From Rhizobium viscosum (lineage in GTDB: Bacteria; Pseudomonadota; Alphaproteobacteria; Rhizobiales; Rhizobiaceae), in assembly GCF_014873945.1 (NCBI RefSeq), contig NZ_JADBEC010000001.1, forward strand, positions 2,268,501 through 2,332,500: DNA of 64,000 nt, written 5' to 3'. Both the position numbers and the translations under genes were made by a program. Each line of letters begins with the position of its first letter. Position 1 is the stretch's first letter. Shown here piece after piece: positions 25,609-31,985 of the stretch. The notes beneath the pieces are model-generated. The model saw only the letters and a list, made by a program, of their open reading frames with translations. It did not search any database and was not told the DNA's origin.

Positions 25609-25896
25609 TTACGCTGCCGTCATGTGTGGTATTCCCTCGTTTCTGATAATCGCTGTAGCCGCATCTAATTCGTCCAAAGCAGCCCGCACCGCTGCCGCAT
25701 CGTCTCCACCCGACACGATGGCCGGGAAGTAGCTCCATTCTGGCGGATTGAAGAACGGCCATCCGCGCCGCTCATGTTCTGCGGCCCATGCCTGCATCAG
25801 CTCAGAATCCCGGTGAACCGCGACGAAGCTTGATGCGATGCCCTCAAGCGCGAGCGGGCAGCTAATGCCCTGCCGGTCTCTTGCCCGTTCGTGCAT
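25609..25896 (-). CDS. hypothetical protein at the island edge
   Basis: 95 aa from the ATG at 25896 (GGA upstream); the frame can extend to 25944. The protein is acidic and soluble, with ERRGWPFFNPPEWSYFPA in the middle and a helical AAAVRAALDELDAATAIIRN region. I recognise no family. It is the first gene of the anomalous segment after the conserved antiporter/exported-protein block. It could be a small antitoxin-like or phage-derived gene, but nothing visible proves that. Confidence 0.45.
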   Translation of the reverse strand: MHERARDRQGISCPLALEGIASSFVAVHRDSELMQAWAAEHERRGWPFFNPPEWSYFPAIVSGGDDAAAVRAALDELDAATAIIRNEGIPHMTAA

Positions 25897-26022
25897 GGTA
25901 TTTCCGGCTGATTTGCCGCCTCTACAACCTTTTCGAGGCTGCATAGGAATCCCATCCTATGCGTGTAATCGCATGATGCTGAAGTCGCGGCGGGGTGGAG
26001 TGCCGAGCCCTCAGCCTGCTAT

Positions 26023-26082
26023 TCAATCACACAGTCTGACCGTTTTTGTGACAGTGCCTTCATCGGTCTGAAAGGCGCTCAT
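26023..26082 (-). pseudogene. truncated inverted copy of the exported-protein gene 3' end
   Basis: Read on the minus strand, 26070-26023 encodes QTDEGTVTKTVRLCD and a stop. This matches the C-terminus of the plus-strand gene at 25122-25427 (ETDEGTVTKTVRRCD, stop). DNA similarity runs through the stop into the next bases (AATAGCA in both). Upstream of the match there is no signal peptide, only a possible ATG at 26082. It is a fragment of a duplicated or related gene left in opposite orientation inside the island's left part. Confidence 0.6.
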
Positions 26083-26189
26083 GCGGCTGCCCCATTCAAG
26101 CTGGCAAAAGTCGCATCGACAGCTTTTAGTACGCGAAATACTTTGCGACTTAAAGATGCAGTGCTATTTGGAAGTACTCTGGAGGAAAT

Positions 26190-27509
26190 ATGAACCGAGA
26201 AGTCTTTCAACTGGCGCACAGTCCGTATCTGCGCAACAATGAATTTGAGGGCGCTACCGAACCGCGTGAAAAGACGCGCGGGATCTCCCGCAATGTTGAG
26301 GTCGCCGACCTTTATTCGCAGATCATTGGCGAGATAATCTCTGTGATCCTTCCGACTCTCGGTGTGTTGGTGCCACCCCTTAAGTCGCTCATGACGCAGG
26401 TGCAGTCTGCTCTCAAATCTACAACATCACCGCCGCCGCGAATTTATCCGGATAGGGTGATAACTTTCCAAATGAAGCTGCAGGAACAGTTTCAAACGCG
26501 GGGAGGAAACCGCAAAGATGTTGGCCTTGCTATCATCGCCGCCCTTCTCGTCCAGCTTCGGAATATCGTTAACTTGGATGACGAACAGATAAGCGACGAA
26601 GTACGATTCGAAATGTGGAGCTACACATCGTGGCTCAATATTGTCGAGAATGACAATCTGACCAAAAACAACATAACGGCACTTGAAGAGCTTGGAACTC
26701 GCTACACGGATACACTTGCCGCCCTCGAAGAGTGTCACAAAAACGCGGTTGCTGAGCTTGATGCCCGATTGGCAGAATTCAACACGCGAGGACTCGATCT
26801 TCAAAGCCGCGATGTGCGCATCCGAGAATCGCTCGACAAGGCGACCACACAGGTTGAGGAGCTTTTCGCCGCGACCGCCAAGCGCACAGAAGCGGAATCC
26901 ACTGAGCTTCGAAAATTGGATGAAGAAATCAGCAAGCTTGACGCCAAAGTCGTTACGAACGCAACCAATATTTCGGCTTTCAAGACGGCCGTGCAGGAAG
27001 AAGTGCGTGGCGCTGAAACACGAAAGCTTTGGCAAAATCGAGATGAAGAAGCATGGAACGCTTTCGCAATTTCCACCGGTATACTGGCAATCCTCCTGGT
27101 GATAGTTCCGGTTATTGGCCTCTGGCAACTGGACTGGGTAATCGGCGTATTGAGGCATATCGGTGAGGCGACGACCGTAGGCATTCCGGCTACGGAAAGC
27201 GGGACGTTGCTGACTGTCGCAACCATCAGCAGGTTGGTTGTCGTAACGTTCCCCTTGGTACTGTATCTCTGGGTTATCAGGCTCATCGTCCGCTTCAATA
27301 CGCGCTCGCTCACACTTCACGACGATGCCCGGCAGCGACAGACAATGATGGACACCTACTTCATTCTGCTCGAACGAAATGCCGCGACGACTGAGGAGAG
27401 GGGGCTCATTTTGAATGCGCTTTTCCGTCCAGCGCCCGGGCAAGGGCCAGAAAATCTCGACCCTCCGTCGTTCACCGACTTTTTGGGGAAGGCAAATCCA
27501 ATCAAATAA
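26190..27509 (+). CDS. coiled-coil, two-helix membrane protein, DUF6161-like
   Basis: 439 aa; the ATG at 26190 follows GGAGG. The N-terminal 150 residues are mixed and soluble. Residues about 160-285 are charged and helical with repeated Lys/Glu heptads, probably coiled coil. Two membrane helices follow (ISTGILAILLVIVPVIGLW and RLVVVTFPLVLYLWVIRLIV). The cytoplasmic tail reads QRQTMMDTYFILLERN...LILNALFRP, which resembles proteins I remember as DUF6161. Function is unknown. Codon use is less GC-biased than in the neighbours, consistent with acquired DNA. Confidence 0.8.
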   Translation: MNREVFQLAHSPYLRNNEFEGATEPREKTRGISRNVEVADLYSQIIGEIISVILPTLGVLVPPLKSLMTQVQSALKSTTSPPPRIYPDRVITFQMKLQEQFQTRGGNRKDVGLAIIAALLVQLRNIVNLDDEQISDEVRFEMWSYTSWLNIVENDNLTKNNITALEELGTRYTDTLAALEECHKNAVAELDARLAEFNTRGLDLQSRDVRIRESLDKATTQVEELFAATAKRTEAESTELRKLDEEISKLDAKVVTNATNISAFKTAVQEEVRGAETRKLWQNRDEEAWNAFAISTGILAILLVIVPVIGLWQLDWVIGVLRHIGEATTVGIPATESGTLLTVATISRLVVVTFPLVLYLWVIRLIVRFNTRSLTLHDDARQRQTMMDTYFILLERNAATTEERGLILNALFRPAPGQGPENLDPPSFTDFLGKANPIK

Positions 27510-27522
27510 AGGGGGCAGTATA

Positions 27523-27819
27523 TCACGACAAGCTCCTGCCGGTGCGCGCTTCAATCGCCATGTCGATCTTCGCCATGTTGCTGGTGATAATGCGCGTCTG
27601 CGGCAGAGAGCCGTCCTCAAGCCGCACCGAACGGCTGGCGTTCAATTCCGCATCGAGTTAGGCGACTCCCGACCGAAAGCCGGCCTTGCGCAGAATGGCG
27701 CGAATTGCGAATTCGGCGCGGAGAAGCACCGATGGCGGGACCATGAGCAGCCACGCGCGGCGCTGCTCATGCGTAGTGCAGTTTTCCAGCTCTTCGACAA
27801 TAGGGAGAAGCTCGCTCAC
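27523..27819 (-). pseudogene. small gene interrupted by an in-frame TAA
   Basis: From a GTG at 27819 the frame encodes SELLPIVEELENC and on to FRSGVA, then TAA at 27660-27658. The same frame then continues LDAELNASRSVRLEDG to a stop at 27523. A one-base change of the TAA to TAC would restore a single 98-residue protein. It resembles small helical proteins of unknown role in rhizobial phage-like regions, from memory. It lies convergent with the DUF6161-like gene. Either a decaying gene or, less likely, two short peptides. Confidence 0.5.
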
Positions 27820-27914
27820 CGGCCTGTCTCCCGCTCACCTTCCAGCATAACCCGCGTCTGTTGCCGAATAACCGAAGGCTCGCCTATAGTAGGGTCCGAG
27901 CCGGGGAAACTACG

Positions 27915-28661
27915 ATGGGGATGGGTAAACTTGCTCTGTTTGCAGCATTGACCGCACTTGCGGTCATCGCTCTTTCTACGAATGACTGGCTGCCGGTAAT
28001 CCCCTCCGGCCAACTTTGCAAAATCGGTGATCCGTGCCTGCAACAATGGATTGCAGCGATGAGCGGCTGGGTTGGTGCGCTGGCAACGATCGTGACGCTT
28101 ATGTTGTTGCGTCAACAACTTCGTGATGCCAGGTTGCATCACCAGCAGGCTCTGACGCTTGAAAACCGCGAACACGTTGAACTGGCAAAAAGGATTGTTG
28201 CCCAAGCAAGAAGATGTGATTTCGAGCTTACCGCTTGCATCGTATCGATCTCGGACCAACGATCGAGCATTAGCGCCGCTGCGAAATTTGAGCATCTGGG
28301 TTTCAGAGTTGAAAAACTCAACGGCGCACTCGATGAAGCCGAATTCGATACTTACAACGACTTGATTTATAAGAATAAAAATATGGAGCCGGTTTTTGTC
28401 AAAACGCTCGCGAGCCACCTCAGAGAAGAGCTTAAGAAGCTGAATGTGCTTAGTGTCACCGAAGAATGGTTTGATGGCCCGATTACAGACGCACGATCGC
28501 AGCGATTGGTTTTTGTTGGAGCCTGCTTGCAGATTGGCCAATACATCATTGACCTTGAAGCACACGCGCAACGCTATCTCACTCCTTTCGGCGCTCAGAT
28601 CCCGGGCGTCGATTTGAGTGACAAATGGAAGCGATCTCTTAAGCAGTATGTTTGGGCATAA
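27915..28661 (+). CDS. hypothetical membrane protein with N-terminal helix pair
   Basis: 248 aa from the ATG at 27915 (GGGGAAAC upstream). Two hydrophobic segments (LALFAALTALAVIALS and MSGWVGALATIVTLMLL) flank a short loop with two cysteines (LCKIGDPC). The remaining 180 residues are cytoplasmic and helical, starting RQQLRDARLHHQQALTLENRE. No family is recognised. Together with the DUF6161-like gene it forms the only sizeable coding content of the island. Such helix-pair plus helical-tail proteins are common in mobile and defence regions, but no catalytic motif is visible. Confidence 0.7.
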   Translation: MGMGKLALFAALTALAVIALSTNDWLPVIPSGQLCKIGDPCLQQWIAAMSGWVGALATIVTLMLLRQQLRDARLHHQQALTLENREHVELAKRIVAQARRCDFELTACIVSISDQRSSISAAAKFEHLGFRVEKLNGALDEAEFDTYNDLIYKNKNMEPVFVKTLASHLREELKKLNVLSVTEEWFDGPITDARSQRLVFVGACLQIGQYIIDLEAHAQRYLTPFGAQIPGVDLSDKWKRSLKQYVWA

Positions 28662-29526
28662 TTGAACTCTTTGAAAATCCATCATGCCGCCTCCCGCTCT
28701 TCTGAAGCGGCGTCTGCCGGCATATGGTCCTTCCAGTCGACGCGCCGGATGATGGTCGACGTGCGATAGGTGGCTGAACTGCACCCCATTTCGACCGGAC
28801 AGTCGGCATAAGCAGAGAGGCTCAAGCAAAGGCTTGAGTATAGGCTTATGTCCAACGACTTCAGACGCATTGAGTTGCTGACGGGTGATGTCCGCCGCCG
28901 GCGGCGGACAGAGGCGATCTCGATCCAAACGACTAAAACGTGATTTCCGGGCAGAACCTTATTTTGTTAATTTTTCACTCGCAGTTGATTGAAGCTGAGA
29001 CTCGAATGGTTTGACTGGAGGCCGACGAAAAATTTCACAGAAGGTTGCAGCCGTTTAATGATAATCGATGTCGATACGAGGGCGTGGCACGCAACTTAGA
29101 CCGACAGCAAGAGGTGAACGGGTCCATACCGGGGAGGGGCCGACCCTATTTCCTGGACTTGCAGACGTTTGCAAATCTCCGCATGTTGAAGAAGACGAAT
29201 ATTCGACACTAGGTTCGGGTGAGAAAGAGGGGATACGTCATAAAAGCGTCGCGTGCTTCATGAGTTTTGCCTCGTTAATCAGTTGCACGCATTGGTTTTT
29301 GGAGGGCTTTGGCTCATATTAGTTTCGTAGGTTGGTCGTGTTTTGCATCCACTCAGCGGATTTCAGTTTTGTCAGAAGAGCATGAGAGTGTAGCTTACTG
29401 CGCAGTTTACGAGATTGAGTTTTAACCACCCGTTCTCCATGTTGTCCTTGGAAGTTAAGCCTTCCACAGCGTGATGCACAAACAGGCTCTTGCCTGAAAG
29501 CATTAAGGAGGAAACAATAAGTGGAG
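28662..29526. other. gene-poor AT-rich island DNA with hairpins
   Basis: No convincing gene is seen in about 0.9 kb. There is a nested hairpin at 28807-28850 (outer arms CATAAGC and GCTTATG, inner CTCAAGC-AAAG-GCTTGAG). A perfect 22-bp palindrome with left arm TGTCCGCCGCC lies at 28889-28910. Short ORFs at 28682-28870 (minus) and 29068-29322 (plus) lack ribosome-binding sites and recognisable protein character. A strong AAGGAGGAA lies at 29505-29513, followed by an eight-codon GTG frame to 29547. Confidence 0.5.
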
Positions 29527-29557
29527 TTAACGAAAAGTGAGAATTAGAGTGCTATAT
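29527..29557 (+). promoter_or_regulatory. possible promoter for the toxin-like transcript
   Basis: CTATAT at 29552-29557 equals the rhizobial -10 consensus as I know it. A weak -35 (TTAACG, 29527-29532) lies 19 bp upstream. A start near 29564 would give a transcript with a long structured leader, including the hairpin GCGATTT-ACAGGCA-AAATCGC at 29633-29653, before the 30-codon ORF. The long spacer makes this tentative. Confidence 0.3.
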
Positions 29558-29733
29558 CTAGTAACTGGAACCTCGTACCCAAAGTGCCCCCGGGTAGCCA
29601 ATCCCGGGTACTAGTAGTAGAATTCAAGAATAGCGATTTACAGGCAAAATCGCTCAAGTGCTTCGTGTAGCTCTGTGGTGGAGACTGCACGGGGAAACAG
29701 CAACCGGCCGATGGCCACAAATATGAGGACCCT

Positions 29734-29755
29734 TTAGAAAATGACCGCTGAGACA
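29734..29755 (+). repeat. direct repeat copy A, spanning the toxin start codon
   Basis: TTAGAAAA followed by TGACCGCTGAGACA. The ATG of the 30-codon ORF is inside the repeat at 29741-29743. Copy B at 29907-29929 is identical apart from one inserted T. The copies share no similarity beyond a few flanking bases, so the repeat is confined to the start-codon region. Confidence 0.85.
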
Positions 29756-29833
29756 TTAACGCTGGTACTCACGGTACCGGTAGCGGCTATTGCTATCATT
29801 GAAATCGTAGATCGCATCCGACGTAGGAAATGA
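29741..29833 (+). CDS. 30-aa hydrophobic toxin-like peptide (Fst/Ldr-type)
   Basis: ATG at 29741 (GAGGA at 29725-29729, spacing 11) and TGA at 29831-29833. The peptide starts MTAET, has a hydrophobic core LTLVLTVPVAAIAIIEIV with an internal proline, and ends DRIRRRK. Size, one membrane helix with a central proline and a charged C-terminal tail are the shared features of Fst and Ldr type I toxins, which damage the inner membrane. There is no sequence identity to claim. The start codon lies in a repeat duplicated beyond the downstream terminator, which is the strongest argument that it is functional. Confidence 0.6.
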   Translation: MTAETLTLVLTVPVAAIAIIEIVDRIRRRK

Positions 29834-29854
29834 TGAACAAAATCATTGATCTAG

Positions 29855-29928
29855 AAACGGAAAGCTCGGTAGGGTGGTGGCCTACCGAGCTTCTTTGAAG
29901 GGCCAATTAGAAAATTGACCGCTGAGAC
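29855..29928 (-). ncRNA. predicted antisense antitoxin RNA
   Basis: Transcription from the minus-strand promoter at 29963-29935 would start near 29928, read through repeat copy B in antisense and stop at the shared hairpin at 29892-29862 with the tail UUUCCGUUU. The RNA, about 75 nt, would be complementary to the toxin mRNA in two blocks. One is the start-codon repeat (22 nt with a single bulged base). The other is the whole terminator hairpin, whose loops (GUGGUGG and CCACCAC) could kiss. This mirrors RNA II of the pAD1 par locus. It is entirely a prediction. Confidence 0.5.
29862..29892. terminator. bidirectional intrinsic terminator shared by toxin and antisense RNAs
   Basis: Perfect 12-bp stem AAGCTCGGTAGG / CCTACCGAGCTT with a 7-nt loop GTGGTGG. 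On the plus strand it is followed by TTCTTT. On the minus strand it is followed by TTTCCGTTT. It lies 28 bp after the stop of the 30-codon ORF and 14 bp before repeat copy B, so it separates the two converging transcripts. Confidence 0.75.
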
Positions 29929-29929
29929 A
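29907..29929 (+). repeat. direct repeat copy B, inside the predicted antisense RNA
   Basis: Same sequence as copy A (29734-29755) with one extra T (TTAGAAAAT then TGACCGCTGAGACA). It is not followed by a hydrophobic ORF; reading from its TTG gives a polar 46-codon frame without toxin character. Its placement just downstream of the predicted minus-strand promoter fits a role as antisense donor. Confidence 0.85.
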
Positions 29930-29934
29930 CAATC

Positions 29935-29963
29935 AATATCAGTGAAAATGACGAAAGCGTCAA
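29935..29963 (-). promoter_or_regulatory. minus-strand promoter for the antisense RNA
   Basis: On the minus strand, -35 TTGACG (29963-29958), a 17-bp spacer and -10 GATATT (29940-29935). Five of six bases match the -35 consensus and four of six the -10, at optimal spacing. The start would be about 29928, right at the edge of repeat copy B. A small hairpin TGACG-AAAG-CGTCA at 29949-29962 overlaps the -35. Confidence 0.5.
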
Positions 29964-29964
29964 A

Positions 29965-30395
29965 TCAAAAGTTGGCGAACACTCAGCCGTATATGTGGGA
30001 TAAAGTGTTTGTGTTCGCTAGAGCAGCTTATTGCACACGCATTTACGCGCAATGAAATCATTTAGAAACGCGTGAAACGTCTTCAAGTGATTTAATTCGT
30101 ATATGGCGGATTAAGGTATTGCAGCCCCGCATCTGAACACGCTTTTGGAGCCAGCTCGTGACGTTGCCGATCGATGAGGATCGGTCGCGTTTCATGGATC
30201 ACATCCCTCGCACTGTTTGAACGCGCGTTTGCGCCCAGTGAAGATTTTCGCTTGAGGGTGGCGAATCGACGGATGATCGCGAAGACATCACTGGAACAAA
30301 AGTGACTCAGATTTGTCCCACTCGTTCTAGGGTTGGAAAATGTGGGGCAAATCGGCCCGCTTTTATCAACAGAATCAATGTCGCTTAGAAGTTTC
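29965..30395. other. non-coding stretch between the toxin-like locus and tRNA-Leu
   Basis: No gene is supported here. The one long open frame (30092-30508, minus) runs through the tRNA and has no ribosome-binding site. Base composition returns toward the core value only to the right of the tRNA. No integrase and no copy of the tRNA 3' end was found by eye. Confidence 0.5.
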
Positions 30396-30480
30396 TGGTG
30401 CCCCATGCCGGGGTCGAACCAGCACTTCTTTCGAAACTCGATTTTGAGTCGAGCGCGTCTACCAATTCCGCCAATGGGGC
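30396..30480 (-). tRNA. tRNA-Leu (anticodon CAA)
   Basis: Read on the minus strand from 30480: acceptor GCCCCAT, D-arm with TTGGTAGACGCG, anticodon stem-loop CTCGA-CTCAAAA-TCGAG giving anticodon CAA (UUG codon), a short class II variable arm, T-arm GGTTCGACCCC, and the closing ATGGGGC followed by ACCA, so CCA is encoded. Length is 85 nt. The 3' end points at the anomalous segment to the left, the usual orientation for an integration site. Confidence 0.95.
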
Positions 30481-30565
30481 AGCGAAATACGAGGCGGCTG
30501 TCTAACATGCGTTCGCCCGCGCGTGCAAGACGGCGGGCGAAGTTTTGGCGTCTGGAAATCCGGGT

Positions 30566-31861
30566 TTAGTGGGCGACTGCCCCACTCTGGGCAGTGAGGC
30601 CGGATTTCTTCAGCGTGATCGCCAGAACCGAGGCCAGGAGGCAGAAGGCGCCGGCGATGAAGAAGGCCGGCAGGTAGCTTTCCAGCGCCGTGCGCGACAG
30701 GCCTGCGCCGTAAGCCGCGGTGGCGGCACCAAGCTGATGACCGGCGAAGACCCAGCCGAAAACGAGGCCGGCTTTCTCACGGCCAAAGCGGTCGGCGGCG
30801 ATCTTGACGGTCGGCGGGACGGTGGCGATCCAGTCCAGGCCATAGAAGACGGCGAAGATCGACAGGCCGTAGAAGCTGAAATCGCTGAAAGGCAGGAAAA
30901 GCAGCGAGAGGCCGCGCAGGCCGTAATACCAGAAGAGCAGCCAGCGATTGTCGAAGCGGTCGGAGAGCCAGCCGGAGCCGATCGTGCCGAAGAAATCGAA
31001 GATGCCCATGACGGCGAGAACGCTGGCGGCTGCGACCGGCATGATGCCGAAATCGCCGCAGAGTGTGACGAAATGCGTCTGGATAAGGCCGTTCGTGCTG
31101 AGCCCGCAGATGAAAAAGGTGGCAAACAGGATCCAGAAGGTCGAGGTCGTCGAAATGTCCCTGAGAACCGTGATCGGCATTGCAAGTGCTGCGCCGAGCG
31201 TGCCGCGGGCCGGGGCCGGCGCAACCTGGGTCTCGCCGACCGAGGGCAGGTTTACGTCCGAGGGGCGGTCACGCATGAAGAGCAGCACGAGAAGAGCGGC
31301 GACCATGATCATGGCGCAGACGAAGAAGACGGTGGCGCGCCAGCCGTAGCGTTCGGTCAATTCCGCCATCAGCGGCAGGAAAACGAGCTGGCCGGTTGCC
31401 GAGCTTGCCGAGAGCATGCCGACGACAAGGCCGCGATGCTTGACGAACCAGCGCGTTGAAACGGTGGCTGCCAACACCATGGCCGTGAGCCCGGTGCCGA
31501 AACCTACGACGATGCCCCAGAGCGCGAGCAAGTGCCAAAGCTTGGTCATGAACAGCGATCCGACGAAGCCGGCACCGATCAGGGCAAGGGCGAAGACGAT
31601 GACCTTGCGGACGCCGAAATAGTTCATGAAGGCTGCCGCAAACGGACCCATGAGGCCAAAGAGGATCAGGCGGATGGCGAGTGCGGAGGAAATCTGCGAG
31701 GTCTCCCAGCCGAATTCATCCTGCAGCGGCTTGATGAGCACGCCCGGCGCGCCCATTGCGCCGGCAGTTACCAGCATGGTCAGGAAGGTGGCGGCGACGA
31801 CGACCCACCCATAGTGAATGTTTCGCCGGGCAAGGGATGATGCAAGGACTGCAGAGACCAT
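30566..31861 (-). CDS. MFS transporter
   Basis: 431 aa from the ATG at 31861; a TTG two codons upstream is unlikely. Twelve membrane segments, with the start IHYGWVVVAATFLTMLVTAG typical of oxalate/formate-like and monocarboxylate-type MFS members. The DRF in WLSDRFDNRW matches the cytoplasmic loop motif. The substrate is unknown. It is divergent from a TetR gene, and the 124-bp gap holds two related palindromes, so export under TetR control is likely. Confidence 0.9.
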   Translation of the reverse strand: MVSAVLASSLARRNIHYGWVVVAATFLTMLVTAGAMGAPGVLIKPLQDEFGWETSQISSALAIRLILFGLMGPFAAAFMNYFGVRKVIVFALALIGAGFVGSLFMTKLWHLLALWGIVVGFGTGLTAMVLAATVSTRWFVKHRGLVVGMLSASSATGQLVFLPLMAELTERYGWRATVFFVCAMIMVAALLVLLFMRDRPSDVNLPSVGETQVAPAPARGTLGAALAMPITVLRDISTTSTFWILFATFFICGLSTNGLIQTHFVTLCGDFGIMPVAAASVLAVMGIFDFFGTIGSGWLSDRFDNRWLLFWYYGLRGLSLLFLPFSDFSFYGLSIFAVFYGLDWIATVPPTVKIAADRFGREKAGLVFGWVFAGHQLGAATAAYGAGLSRTALESYLPAFFIAGAFCLLASVLAITLKKSGLTAQSGAVAH

Positions 31862-31909
31862 GGGCAAATTCCGGTTATGACGTGAGGACCATATACAAGG
31901 CCGCTTTAC

Positions 31910-31923
31910 ATGACGGCCATCAT
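31910..31923. promoter_or_regulatory. operator-like palindrome 1 (ATGACGGCCATCAT)
   Basis: An imperfect palindrome related to the perfect one 29 bp away. The pair lies between the divergent MFS and TetR genes. Probably a TetR-family operator half of a double site. Confidence 0.5.
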
Positions 31924-31938
31924 ATTTGTTGCGTATTG

Positions 31939-31952
31939 ATGATGGACATCAT
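31939..31952. promoter_or_regulatory. operator-like palindrome 2 (ATGATGGACATCAT)
   Basis: Arms ATGATG/CATCAT are perfectly inverted around GA. It lies 34 bp before the tetR start. It shares ATGA and ATCAT with palindrome 1, consistent with one repressor binding both sites and controlling itself and the MFS gene. Confidence 0.55.
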
Positions 31953-31985
31953 ATAAATTGTCAAGCGACCATTCCGGAGACGAAA

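Noticed and set aside
28682..28870. 62-codon minus-strand ORF across the nested hairpin
   Set aside because: Its start lies in the palindromic DNA and no ribosome-binding site is visible; kept only as a note in the region entry.
29068..29322. 84-codon plus-strand ORF in the island
   Set aside because: No ribosome-binding site, biased and irregular amino-acid content, no recognisable domain.
29589..29610. CCCGGGTA repeated twice, 14 bp apart, as possible iterons
   Set aside because: Only two short copies and no replication gene nearby.
29908..30054. 46-codon frame beginning at the TTG of repeat copy B
   Set aside because: The product is polar, unlike the copy A peptide, and no Shine-Dalgarno sequence precedes it; antisense transcription explains copy B better.
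25428..30395. Direct repeat of the tRNA-Leu 3' end as an island attachment site
   Set aside because: No convincing second copy was found by eye; the left boundary is therefore unproven.
30092..30508. 138-codon minus-strand ORF crossing tRNA-Leu
   Set aside because: A protein gene reading through a whole tRNA is implausible and there is no start signal.
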